From assembly GCA_045804265.1 (NCBI GenBank), contig JBJMNK010000039.1:1-64000 (forward strand): 64,000 bases of DNA. The letters are read 5' to 3'. The number at the start of each line of letters is the position of its first letter. The first letter of the stretch is position 1. Origin of the DNA: JABFXC01 sp045804265. Lineage in GTDB: Bacteria > Gemmatimonadota > Gemmatimonadetes > Gemmatimonadales > Gemmatimonadaceae. Below, one piece after another: positions 26,679-35,444 of this stretch. The notes beneath the pieces are model-generated. The model was not told the origin of the DNA, searched no databases, and worked only from the letters and a program-made list of their open reading frames with translations. The translations under genes and the position numbers were made by a program.

Positions 26679-27622
26679 GCGTGTTGCTCGGCATGCCGCC
26701 CTGTCGCGGGCCGGCGACGCTCGCGGCTCGCGCGGCGATCGAATGCTTGTTACGCACTGCGGGATTGCCCATCGATGGCGTGGCCGATGCGCTGGCATCG
26801 TCCAACGGATGTTTCGTCGTCGCGCGTGCGGGCGAGGAGATAGTCGGGGTCGCGGGACTTGAGCTGCACGCCAATCACGCGCTACTGCGTTCGGTAGTGG
26901 TACACCCTAACTACCGCTCACAAGGCCTCGCCCGCGGGCTGGTCGACGATGTCCTCGACGAGGCGAGCCGGCGCGGCGTCTCGGAGGTCTACCTCCTCAC
27001 CGCGAGCGCTAACGGGTACTTCGCGCGGATCGGCTTCATGCCGACGTCACGCGCCAAGGTGCCACCAGGAATAGCTGGCACTGTGGAATTCCAGCACGCC
27101 TGTCCCGCTTCGGCGATGGTGATGTCGCTCGACATCGCGAATCGCGGCGTGATCGAGCCGTACCAGCCGACTCACCGCGCGGATTTCGAGCGCCTCAATC
27201 GCGCGTGGCTGGAGCAACTCTGGGTCGAGCCTCGCGATGAGCGCGTGTTCGCTGATCCGGTGGGCGCGTACGTTCGAACGGGCGGCGCGCTGTGGGTCGC
27301 GCTCTGCCGCGGCGCCGTCGTGGGCACCGTCGCGTTGCGGCGCGAGAATGCAGAGACTTACGAGTTGTGCAAGCTCGCAGTGGACGCCGCGACGCGGCGG
27401 CGCGGGATCGGCGATCGGTTGGTGCGGACCGTGATCGGCGCGGCTCGAGCGCGTGGCGCGCGGCGTGTGTTCCTCACGACCAACACCGTGCTCGATGCGG
27501 CGGTGCGGCTCTACCGCCGTCACGGGTTCCTCGACTCTCCGGTCCGAGCGTACGCGGAGCGCACGCGCGCGAACCTCGAGATGTACCTCGAGCTGGAGCC
27601 CGCGTCGCGGGAAGGGTCGTGA
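26675..27622 (+). CDS. double GNAT: ArsN2-like plus second acetyltransferase
   Basis: 315 residues. Residues 1-145 resemble ArsN2 (arsenic-resistance N-acetyltransferase): VVVHPNYRSQGLARGLVDDVL, GYFARIGFMPTSRAKVP and the family-typical ending FQHACPASAMVMS. Residues 155-310 are a second, independent GNAT with KLAVDAATRRRGIGDRLVRT and AAVRLYRRHGFLDSPV. Both acetyl-CoA loops look intact. The fusion suggests two acetylations on related substrates. Coupled at both ends (ATGA with the previous gene, GTGA with the next). Confidence 0.87.
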   Translation: MSVLLGMPPCRGPATLAARAAIECLLRTAGLPIDGVADALASSNGCFVVARAGEEIVGVAGLELHANHALLRSVVVHPNYRSQGLARGLVDDVLDEASRRGVSEVYLLTASANGYFARIGFMPTSRAKVPPGIAGTVEFQHACPASAMVMSLDIANRGVIEPYQPTHRADFERLNRAWLEQLWVEPRDERVFADPVGAYVRTGGALWVALCRGAVVGTVALRRENAETYELCKLAVDAATRRRGIGDRLVRTVIGAARARGARRVFLTTNTVLDAAVRLYRRHGFLDSPVRAYAERTRANLEMYLELEPASREGS

Positions 27623-29124
27623 CTGCGCCGCTCGAACGATCGCTCGATCCGGGCGATGATGCCGAATGGGCGGAGATGAGCGCACTTGGTCACCGCATGA
27701 TGGATGACATGCTCGCGTTCCTCCGCGGAATCCGCGATGAGCCGGCGTGGCGCCCGATGCCGGCCGAGATACGCAACCGGCTTCATGTCCCACCGCCAAT
27801 GACCGGCGAAGGCGCGGAGCGAGCCTATGCCGACTTCCGCGAACTCGTGCTGCCATACCGCGTGGGAAACATCCACCCGCGGTTTTGGGGACGGGTGCAG
27901 GGGACAGGGTCGGTGGTCGGAATGCTCGCCGAGCTGCTCGCGGGTGGGATCAACGAGAACGGCTCCGGGCTGGCAAGCGCCGCGTCGCAGCTCGAAGCAC
28001 AGGTGCTTGAATGGTGTTGCACGCTCCTCGGGTACCCGTCTGGCTCGAGCGGAGTGCTCGTGAGCGGTGGCTCGGTGGCGAACCTGGTGGGGTTGACCGT
28101 GGCGCGGCACGCCATCGCCCGGAGGTGCGGTGCCGACGTGGGGCGCGATGGCATCGCTGCGCTCGCGACGTCGCTCGTCGTCTACAGCTCGACGGAGTCG
28201 CACAACTCGATTGACCGTGCGTTGGCCCTGCTTGGCCTCGGAACCGCATCACTCCGTCGGCTCCCCACCGACGATGGCTACCGGATACAGGTCGAAGCAC
28301 TCGAGCGCGCGATTCGCAACGACCGGGCGGACGGACGCGTGCCAATGGCAATCGTGGGGAACGCGGGTACGGTCAATTCGGGCGCCACCGACGATCTCCA
28401 GGCGCTGGCCGACATCGCCGCTCGCCACAGGCTCTGGCTTCACGTAGACAGCGCGTTCGGCGCGTGGGCTGCGCTCTCGCCGACCCTGCGCACCCGCCTC
28501 TCGGGGCTCGAGCGCGCCGACTCGGTCGCCTTCGACCTGCATAAGTGGATGTACATGCCGTACGATGTCGGCGCCGTATTGGTGCGTGACCCTGCGCTTC
28601 ACCGGGCGGCCTTCACGACGGGTGCGACGGGATACATCGGGCGAGCGACGCGTGGGGCGGAGGCGGACGAGTATCGGTTCAACGAGCTCGGGCCTCAGCT
28701 GTCCCGCGCGTGCCGTGCGCTCAAGGTGTGGCTCTCGATCAAGGCCTATGGGGTCGACGCCTACCGCCGCCAGATCGAGCAGAACGTCGCGCAGGCAGCG
28801 TATCTCGCCGGCCTCATCGCCGCCGATCCTGAGCTCGAGCTCCTCGCGCCCGCGCCGCTCAACATTGTTTGCTTCCGTTACAGACCCGCCGCCGCTGCAT
28901 CGGACACAATCGATCTCGACGCGCTCAATCGTGAGATCCTGGTGGAACTGCATGAGCAGGGAATCGCCGTGCCGACGAGCGGTCGGATTCGCGGCGTCTT
29001 CGCGATCCGCTGCGCAATCACCAACCACCGGAGTCGCCGTGAAGACTTCGACCGGCTCGTCCAGGGAGTACTTGCAATCGGACGCGCAAACGCTCGTAGA
29101 CGGATGCCTCATGTCGCCCGCTGA
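27619..29124 (+). CDS. PLP-dependent group II (aromatic) amino-acid decarboxylase
   Basis: 501 residues from a GTG overlapping the previous TGA. Removes the carboxyl group of an L-amino acid. HPRFWGRVQGTGS, SGVLVSGGSVANLVGLTVAR, LHVDSAFGAWAALSP (Asp binding the pyridine nitrogen) and SVAFDLHKWMYMPYDVGAVLV (Schiff-base Lys309) are the family's landmarks, as in aromatic-L-amino-acid and glutamate-type decarboxylases. Substrate not predictable. The operon with two acetyltransferase genes suggests production and acetylation of an amine; the divergent MocR gene is a likely regulator. Confidence 0.93.
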   Translation: MTAPLERSLDPGDDAEWAEMSALGHRMMDDMLAFLRGIRDEPAWRPMPAEIRNRLHVPPPMTGEGAERAYADFRELVLPYRVGNIHPRFWGRVQGTGSVVGMLAELLAGGINENGSGLASAASQLEAQVLEWCCTLLGYPSGSSGVLVSGGSVANLVGLTVARHAIARRCGADVGRDGIAALATSLVVYSSTESHNSIDRALALLGLGTASLRRLPTDDGYRIQVEALERAIRNDRADGRVPMAIVGNAGTVNSGATDDLQALADIAARHRLWLHVDSAFGAWAALSPTLRTRLSGLERADSVAFDLHKWMYMPYDVGAVLVRDPALHRAAFTTGATGYIGRATRGAEADEYRFNELGPQLSRACRALKVWLSIKAYGVDAYRRQIEQNVAQAAYLAGLIAADPELELLAPAPLNIVCFRYRPAAAASDTIDLDALNREILVELHEQGIAVPTSGRIRGVFAIRCAITNHRSRREDFDRLVQGVLAIGRANARRRMPHVAR

Positions 29125-29567
29125 GCGGTTCTGTTCGCAGCAGCGGCCGGCACGAATCGCGAATCGTTCACGCGCGGCGTGTTCACCACTTCGACGCCTG
29201 TTTGTTCTATCGTCTCGACCGGCGATTCCAGCCGGGAGTGGCGGTATGCTGGGCGTGGCATTGGTGTGTCGGCAATGACGTGCCTCGGCAATGATGTGTC
29301 TCGGCTGCGATGCGCATCGTGCCGCGAAGCGGATGACCTCGGAGCGGCGCGAGCGTGCACGCGTCAAGGCGACTCACGGGCGCGCCTCCACCCCAGGTCC
29401 TCCAGCCTCCGAGTACGGTGGGAGTCGGCCAGCGTCAACGCGGTCACGAACGGACAGCCCGGAAACCGCTCGGTACGAGACCCATCGAGCTGCGCCGCCG
29501 CTTCGGGTGGCAGGCGCTGCAGCCGAGCGACCGGCGGGAGCACCGACCATTGCCGCGTGGATAGTGA
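29125..29567. other. spacer without visible gene, 443 bases
   Basis: Separates the decarboxylase operon from the AraC pair. No protein-like frame; no terminator hairpin that I could recognise. It should contain the promoter of the AraC pair. Confidence 0.45.
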
Positions 29568-30668
29568 GTGAGTAATCTCTCACCAACTCTTGAACTTACC
29601 CCGATGATGCTTGCGCGAGAGGAACTTGCTGCCGTCGTGCCGCTACCGTTGGCGTCGCCACACGTCGCGGATCTATCAGCGCGCGGGTCCGCTAGCGAAG
29701 CGGAACGAAGGATCGCGGCCGCCTCCGGTGCCGCCCTTCTCGTCGCGCACGACACTGTTGCCACGGTACGGAGCCTGGACGCTGCGGCGGCATCGGCGAC
29801 CGTTGATCCAACTCAGGCGATTCTCATCCCGCGCGGCGGACGTGTGTCCATTGACCGTGCGGGCTCCCTCGACGGCGGATTCACCGTCATTCATTTCCGC
29901 GACGGGGGTTTGGAGACTGGGGTGAGCCATAACGGACCGTGGATCCGCGGCGCCGACGCGGCCGGTCTCATCACGGGCGCCGCGACACCTGGGCCGGTGC
30001 TCGCCACGATTCCCTGGGGTCTTCGCCGACTGCTCCAGCTCGCGTGGCTCCAACACGCGCTCCCCGATGCGCTCGACCGGACAGCTTCCGACGACCGATC
30101 ACTCGCGCGTTCCCTCCCAGGCCGCGGGCGCCTCGTCAAGGCGAGTCCACTGCTCACGGAAGCACCCGGTGCATGGAAAGGAGAGCCGCTGACACGAGTG
30201 CGTGTGGCTGGCCACGGGCGGGCCGCCCATCGTTCGTTGACGGATTCGGCGAAGCGCCTCGTTGCGGTCGCGCCCGAGCGTCCCCACCCGCTCACGAGGG
30301 TCGCGCGCATACTCGGCGCCTCGCCGCATCATCTGGCTCACGTGTTTCGCGCGCACGCAGGGGTCCCGTTCCACCGTTTTATCCTCGATCTCCGCATCGC
30401 GATCGCGCTGAGCCGGCTGAGCCGCCGCGAGGTCCACCTGAGCAGCCTCGCGCTCGACCTCGGCTTCGCGACGCACAGCCATTTCACGGCAGCGTTCCGC
30501 CGCGCGCTCGGCGTCCCCCCGAGCCGGATCCGACGCGTACTTGATGCTTGCGATCTACCACTCGCGGATGCTTACGACCCCGATCTGCATAGCGATGGCG
30601 GCTCCCGACGCCCGAGGTCCGACACCGTGACGAACGCGGTGCGTATCCCGTCGCTCGTTGGAGAGTGA
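29568..30668 (+). CDS. AraC-family transcriptional regulator (first of tandem pair)
   Basis: 366 residues, GTG start. The N-terminal 170 residues are a sensor-like domain without recognised ligand (ILIPRGGRVSIDRAGS looks like an AraC cupin strand). The C-terminal AraC DNA-binding domain is clear: LTRVARILGASPHHLAHVFRAHAGVPFHRF (first HTH) and LSSLALDLGFATHSHFTAAFRR (second HTH). Followed, with a GTGA overlap, by a paralogue with the same arrangement. Regulated genes unknown. Confidence 0.9.
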   Translation: MSNLSPTLELTPMMLAREELAAVVPLPLASPHVADLSARGSASEAERRIAAASGAALLVAHDTVATVRSLDAAAASATVDPTQAILIPRGGRVSIDRAGSLDGGFTVIHFRDGGLETGVSHNGPWIRGADAAGLITGAATPGPVLATIPWGLRRLLQLAWLQHALPDALDRTASDDRSLARSLPGRGRLVKASPLLTEAPGAWKGEPLTRVRVAGHGRAAHRSLTDSAKRLVAVAPERPHPLTRVARILGASPHHLAHVFRAHAGVPFHRFILDLRIAIALSRLSRREVHLSSLALDLGFATHSHFTAAFRRALGVPPSRIRRVLDACDLPLADAYDPDLHSDGGSRRPRSDTVTNAVRIPSLVGE

Positions 30669-31612
30669 GCGATCACTCTCCCCCTGAGGCGGCCGGGGAC
30701 ACGCCGACGCACGCGATCCTGACAGCCCACTCCGGCGTCGCCAGTGTCCGAGGTGTCGACATGGGGGAGACGTCTGCGCTCATTGATCCAACGCGCGCAC
30801 TGCTCGTCCGCGTCGAGTCGCCGTGCGAGATCGTGGCTGCGGCGCCAGCCGTCCAGGAGTTTGGCGTGCTCGCATTCACGTCACGCATGCTGATCGAGCA
30901 CGGAGCGGCTGGACAGCGTTTGCTCCGCGGAGTGGAGGCCATGGGACCCGGTCCCATCCCAATCCGCTGGTCGCCGCGGCTGATGCTTGGGCTGCAGCTT
31001 GTCGCTCGGGCGCATCGCGAGCGCGAACCCGACACGATGAACGCGGGCTCCGCGCCGGGCGCCGATCTCGTTTCGCTTCTTCAGGAAGCGCTGACCAATC
31101 TCGACGCTCCCCGCTCGGCGCGCCCAGGCCGTCGAGAGAGTCGGGCACGCGCGGCGCATCGCAAGCTCACCCGGTCGGCGAAGCTGCTATTGGCATCGGC
31201 ACCGGAGCAGCCGCACCTGCTTGCGGACATCGCACGCGCGGTGAGCGCGTCACCCTTCCATCTGGAGCACGTCTTCCAGGAAGAGGCTGGCGTTCCGCTC
31301 CATCGATTCCTCCTCGAGCTTCGGCTTGCGCTTGCACTCGGGCGGCTGGTCGAGCGGGACCTCCCACTCAGCAACCTCGCGCTCGACCTAGGCTTCGCCA
31401 CGCACAGTCACTTCACGGCCGCATTCCGTCGCGCGATTGGGCAGACGCCGAGCGCGGTGCGCGGGGCGCTGCTTGCGAATTCAGCTCTGTTTGAGGCATC
31501 CACCCCGCCGCTACTGGCGCCGACCGAGCGGTCCGGCGTGTGGATCCGAATCCTGCGAACGCATGCTGCCGCGGTGCCGATCACGATTGAGTGGCCCAGC
31601 CGCCTAACGTGA
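30665..31612 (+). CDS. AraC-family transcriptional regulator (second of tandem pair)
   Basis: 315 residues, GTG overlapping the previous TGA. Its DNA-binding domain, with LADIARAVSASPFHLEHVFQEEAGVPLHRFL and LSNLALDLGFATHSHFTAAFRRAIG, is close to that of the upstream gene, which indicates a tandem duplication; the N-terminal sensor parts have diverged strongly. The last codons contain GCCTAACG (31602-31609, Leu-Thr). Confidence 0.9.
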   Translation: MSDHSPPEAAGDTPTHAILTAHSGVASVRGVDMGETSALIDPTRALLVRVESPCEIVAAAPAVQEFGVLAFTSRMLIEHGAAGQRLLRGVEAMGPGPIPIRWSPRLMLGLQLVARAHREREPDTMNAGSAPGADLVSLLQEALTNLDAPRSARPGRRESRARAAHRKLTRSAKLLLASAPEQPHLLADIARAVSASPFHLEHVFQEEAGVPLHRFLLELRLALALGRLVERDLPLSNLALDLGFATHSHFTAAFRRAIGQTPSAVRGALLANSALFEASTPPLLAPTERSGVWIRILRTHAAAVPITIEWPSRLT

Positions 31613-31710
31613 TGCCTCGTTCGGGACGCGCAGCGCCCAAGTCGGCGACGAGTTGCGGAGCGACCACGACGCGGATAGGATGCGGTACCCATGACTGCTC
31701 GCCGTCCCTC

Positions 31711-32391
31711 ATGACGCCGCGGCGCTCCGACGCCGCAGAGCGCATCCTCCGCGAGGCCATGCGGCTCTTTGCCGACAAGGGCTATGAGCGGACCAGCATC
31801 GCGGACATTCAGCGGGCCGCGGGGCTGCACCCGGGATCGGGTGCCCTGTACAAGCACTTCCCGTCAAAGGAAGCCGTGCTGCGCGCGGGGATCGACCGCT
31901 TCGTGGCAGAAATCGAGCAGGGACGGTCGGTGCTGCGCGCCTCGTCGCGGGACGCGGGCACGACGCTCGAGGCGGTTGGCCGCGAGTTACTGCGGCTGCT
32001 GGGACAGGAGCGCGACGTTCTCCGCATCGTGTGGCGCGAGCTGGACCAGTTCCCGGATCTGCAGGCGCGCGTGGGCCGCAACCGCATCCAATATGGTTAC
32101 GCGGCGGCAGCGGAGTGGGTCCGCGAGCAGGTCATGGCCGGAGCGTTCCGGACCGAGGATCCGGAGGCGACAGCAGTAGTTCTGATGTCGAGCGTAACCA
32201 TGTACCGCGTGCTCGAAGCCCTGTTCGGCGAGCCGCCCGGCCGCATCGCGCCCGGGCGTTTCCTTCGCAGCTGGCTCGAGATCGCGACGCACGGAGTGAT
32301 GACGCCGACGGGGCCAGCGCCGGCCCCGACCAAGCGCTCCGCCGCGCGGAAAAAGCCAGCCGCCAGGAGACCGCATCGCCGCGACGCCTAA
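31711..32391 (+). CDS. TetR-family transcriptional regulator
   Basis: 226 residues from the ATG at 31711. N-terminal HTH: AERILREAMRLFADKGYERTSIADIQRAAGLHPGSGALYKHFPSKEAVL. Helical ligand-binding domain to about 200, then a Lys/Arg/Pro tail (KRSAARKKPAARRPHRRDA) that may add non-specific DNA binding. The stop codon TAA is part of the octamer GCCTAACG (32386-32393). A possible target is the HXXEE membrane protein gene downstream. Confidence 0.9.
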   Translation: MTPRRSDAAERILREAMRLFADKGYERTSIADIQRAAGLHPGSGALYKHFPSKEAVLRAGIDRFVAEIEQGRSVLRASSRDAGTTLEAVGRELLRLLGQERDVLRIVWRELDQFPDLQARVGRNRIQYGYAAAAEWVREQVMAGAFRTEDPEATAVVLMSSVTMYRVLEALFGEPPGRIAPGRFLRSWLEIATHGVMTPTGPAPAPTKRSAARKKPAARRPHRRDA

Positions 32392-32605
32392 CGGCGAGCC
32401 TCCGGTGCACGAGGGCGGTGTCGCGCCAGCTAGCACCGTCCTCCTCTGACCAGAGGGCACAGCGTGTACGCGCCTGTCTTCGCGCCTCTCCGGACGAAGC
32501 TGTCGGCGAGCTGGATTGGACAAGAAGGTGAAAGCGCCGGCAGTCGCGCAGTGACAGTTTGCGCGGACCGAGGCCGCCTTCGACAACGGAACGACCCGTC
32601 CTACC

Positions 32606-33145
32606 ATGAGCCACGATCAGCTCGTCAACGTCGCGCTCCCGCTTCTCATCGCGGTCGCGTACATCGTGCTGTTCCTGAAAAAGGGACGTCCTTTCTGGTA
32701 TACGTTTGTCCCCGCCATGGCGGTGGCGGTCCCGTGCTACTTCCTCACGAGCTACCAGCGTACGCCGTCACCGGCGAACGTACTCCCGATCTACCTGGTT
32801 GCTCTCGCAGTGCAGTTCCTGCACATGGGCGAGGAATTCGCAACCGGGTTCTACTGGCGATGGCCGGAACAGATCTTCCGTTCGCCACCGATGAGCGAGA
32901 CGGAGCACGTTGTGATCAACATGGTTTCATACGCCGTGTTCACGGTCGGCGCGCTGGGCATCTGGTACGGCATCAAGTGGCTGATGATCGTCGTCTGGTT
33001 CGTGACGCTGATGGGGGTCGTCGGCAATGCGATACAGCACCCGATCTACTGTCTCAAGGTGAGGGGATATTTCCCGGGAATCTACACCTCGCTCCTCTAC
33101 TGGATCGTAGGGCCGATCCTCGTCACGCGGCTCTGGAACGGCTGA
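32606..33145 (+). CDS. HXXEE-type membrane protein
   Basis: 179 residues with about five hydrophobic segments (first at 8-24). FLHMGEEFATGFYWRWP (His73, Glu76, Glu77) is the conserved HxxEE motif of this small membrane family, and NAIQHPIYCLKVRGYFPG is its second conserved stretch. The polar residues inside membrane segments suggest a metal site. Function unknown in the family. Confidence 0.85.
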   Translation: MSHDQLVNVALPLLIAVAYIVLFLKKGRPFWYTFVPAMAVAVPCYFLTSYQRTPSPANVLPIYLVALAVQFLHMGEEFATGFYWRWPEQIFRSPPMSETEHVVINMVSYAVFTVGALGIWYGIKWLMIVVWFVTLMGVVGNAIQHPIYCLKVRGYFPGIYTSLLYWIVGPILVTRLWNG

Positions 33146-33242
33146 TACCATGCGCGCGCGCTCCGTGCCAGCGGCGACGCGCGCAGGGCACCGCCCAGGA
33201 ATCATTCGATCTCGGACGCGCAGCCCTGCCGGGCATGGTTGC

Positions 33243-34043
33243 ATGAACGACTCTCGATTGCGCATCACATACATCGGTGGTCCCACAGCGATTATTGAGT
33301 GGCGCGGCCTCCGCCTGCTCACCGACCCGACGTTCGACCCGGGAGGCACGAGCTACGCGCTCCCAGAGTACACACTGCGCAAGACCAGTGGTCCGGCGCT
33401 CCCCCCGGACGCGGTTGGTCGGATCGACGCGGTGCTGCTCAGCCACGACCACCACCGCGACAACCTGGACGACGGGGGGCGCGCGCTCGTACGTCGAGCG
33501 CCGCGCGTGCTGACGACGGTCGCCGGAGCCAAACGACTCGGCGGCGGAGCCGTTGGGATGGTGCCATGGCAGACGGACGCGATTGGCGCGTTTGACGGGG
33601 CAGTGCTCCGTGTGACGGCGACGCCGGCCCGTCACGGCCCAGCGCAGGGCGACCGCGGGCCGGTGATCGGCTTCGCGCTCACGTTCGAGGACACCCCACG
33701 AACCGTCTATGTGTCAGGCGATACGGTCTGGTTCGACGGTGTACGCGAGGTGGGGGAGCGGTTCGACGTCCGTACGGCAGTGCTCTCCGCCGGTGCTGCG
33801 CGGGTCGCGGCGGCGGGACATTTCCCACTCACCTTCACCGCGGCCGAGACGGTGACTGTGGCGCGCACGTTCCCGCGCGCGACGATCGTGCCGCTTCACT
33901 GTGAGGGGTGGGAGCACTTCAGCGAGTCGTGCCTCGACGTGCGCGAGGCGTTCCGTGCGGCGAAGATCGAGCACCGTTTGCTCTGGCTTGTAGCAGGAAA
34001 GCCTACTGACGTTTCGCTAGACGACGCGCCCGCGGGCGGGTGA
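33243..34043 (+). CDS. UlaG-like metallo-beta-lactamase-fold hydrolase
   Basis: 266 residues from the ATG at 33243. RITYIGGPTAIIEWRGLRLLTDP is the start of UlaG-type MBL proteins; AVLLSHDHHRDNLD (His68, His70, Asp73) holds the metal ligands; VYVSGDTVWFDGV and IVPLHCEGWEHFSE give the remaining ligands. Probable Zn- or Mn-dependent hydrolase of a phosphodiester or lactone, substrate unknown. Its stop codon lies in the loop of a long hairpin. Confidence 0.88.
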   Translation: MNDSRLRITYIGGPTAIIEWRGLRLLTDPTFDPGGTSYALPEYTLRKTSGPALPPDAVGRIDAVLLSHDHHRDNLDDGGRALVRRAPRVLTTVAGAKRLGGGAVGMVPWQTDAIGAFDGAVLRVTATPARHGPAQGDRGPVIGFALTFEDTPRTVYVSGDTVWFDGVREVGERFDVRTAVLSAGAARVAAAGHFPLTFTAAETVTVARTFPRATIVPLHCEGWEHFSESCLDVREAFRAAKIEHRLLWLVAGKPTDVSLDDAPAGG

Positions 34044-34060
34044 ACCCCGCGGGCGCGTCG
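34022..34060. terminator. 15-bp perfect inverted repeat, bidirectional terminator
   Basis: Arms 34022-34036 and 34046-34060 are perfect reverse complements (CGACGCGCCCGCGGG), separated by 9 bases that contain the TGA stop of the MBL gene. Located between two convergent genes, so it can stop transcription from both sides. There is no T run, so termination or mere RNA stabilisation cannot be told apart. Confidence 0.75.
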
Positions 34061-34070
34061 GATTGAACGC

Positions 34071-35180
34071 TCAGCGGCCAGCGCCGGCAGGCGACCGCAC
34101 CGCCCGGCGCTCCACATCGCGGTAGGTCGCGAGCACGTTGAGACGATCCATGTTTCGATTGAGGTCGCCAAGGTGCTGGCGCGCCTGTGGCGGGAGCTGC
34201 TCCGCCGTCGGTGGCTGACGGCGCGCGAGGAGCTGGTCGAGCGTGAGCCCCTGATCCATCCCCGCTCGCACCTCGCGATCGAGCTCCGTGAGATATTGGA
34301 TCATCCAGTCGATCGTTTCCGCACCTTGTGCCATCGGGCCGTGACCGGGGACGATCGTGCGGACGTCGAGCGTGGCGCGCATGCGCTTGAGCGACTCGAT
34401 GTACGGACGTGGTCCGCCCTCGAGCAACATTGGGGCAACACCCGCGTGCCCGAGGAAGTTGCCGGTCCACGCGGTGCGGGTGACCGGTTCGTAGACCACG
34501 ACGTCCCCGGGCCCATTCCCTTGCCCGAACGCCCAGATCTGGGCCACCCGCCCACCTAGATCAATCTCCATGAAGTGTTCAAACGTAAGATCCGGCTCGC
34601 GCCACGCGACCACGCCTTCGATCGCCGCGAGGTTGCCGCGCAGATTCCGCGAACGGATCCGCTTCTCGCGCTCCAGATCGTGCATCGATGTCCGATTCAG
34701 GCGCGAGGAGACGATGTGCACTTCGGCCGGGAAGGCGGCGTTGCCGAACGTGTGATCGCCGTGATAGGTCGTGTTCACGACGAAGCGGAGTGGGCGATCG
34801 GTGAGCTGGCGAACGATCTGCTGGATTTGCCGGCCCATCTCGAGGTTCATGCCCGCGTCCACGACGAGCGCGATGCGACTACCAACTATGACGCCGCCAT
34901 TATCCTTCGGAATCTGGCTTGCGAGGAGCGCGTAGACTCCGTCGCCGAGTGGCTTCGGGTGAAGTGTGAGACCTGCGGGGTCGAGGTCGGGGCCGAGATA
35001 ACCTTCGGGGCGCTCCTCGATCTCGCCATCGGTCGTCACGGCAGCGTGTGCGGGCAGAATCGGGGGGAACTGCACCGGTTGCGTCGACACCGTTGGTGCC
35101 GACGTGGATGCACCGGTGACCGATGCGGTGGATGCGGTGGATGCGGTGGATGCGGTGGATGCGGTGGATGCGTCTGACAT
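34071..35180 (-). CDS. MBL-fold hydrolase with repetitive N-terminus
   Basis: 369 residues. After the first four residues comes a Thr-Ala-Ser repeat encoded by a 9-base tandem repeat, then a linker, then a metallo-beta-lactamase fold: IALVVDAGMNLEMG, VVNTTYHGDHTFGN (an HGDH version of the HxHxDH metal site), TGNFLGHAGVAP and TIVPGHGP. The C-terminal 80 residues are helical (LDQLLARRQPPTAEQL). No signal peptide is visible; the repeat may be a flexible tail or the true start may be downstream. Convergent with the UlaG-like gene; substrate unknown. Confidence 0.85.
   Translation of the reverse strand: MSDASTASTASTASTASTASVTGASTSAPTVSTQPVQFPPILPAHAAVTTDGEIEERPEGYLGPDLDPAGLTLHPKPLGDGVYALLASQIPKDNGGVIVGSRIALVVDAGMNLEMGRQIQQIVRQLTDRPLRFVVNTTYHGDHTFGNAAFPAEVHIVSSRLNRTSMHDLEREKRIRSRNLRGNLAAIEGVVAWREPDLTFEHFMEIDLGGRVAQIWAFGQGNGPGDVVVYEPVTRTAWTGNFLGHAGVAPMLLEGGPRPYIESLKRMRATLDVRTIVPGHGPMAQGAETIDWMIQYLTELDREVRAGMDQGLTLDQLLARRQPPTAEQLPPQARQHLGDLNRNMDRLNVLATYRDVERRAVRSPAGAGR
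35122..35171. repeat. 9-bp tandem repeat (GATGCGGTG)
   Basis: Five perfect copies of GATGCGGTG (35122-35166) and a partial sixth. Lies inside the start of the MBL-fold gene and encodes Ser-Thr-Ala repeats on the minus strand. As the unit is a multiple of three, copy-number change alters tail length without a frameshift. Confidence 0.85.
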
Positions 35181-35444
35181 GACTGTGATCTCCGAGAATG
35201 TGAAATGCGGAGCCGCCGGCGTTCATGTCGCGTGCCCACTCGCGGCGAACGAACCGACGAATCGCGTGGCGCCCTGCAAACGCGCAAGACTTTGCCAGCG
35301 CCGACATGCAGCGATGCAGCGCACGCTCCGCTTCGCACTTGCGACCTGCGCGACGGCCAGCCGCGGCGAGTGAACATCCATGCTCGCGTTCTCGACAGCG
35401 CTTGCTCCGAACGCAGTGCATCGCATGAAAGCAGACCCGCGCGC

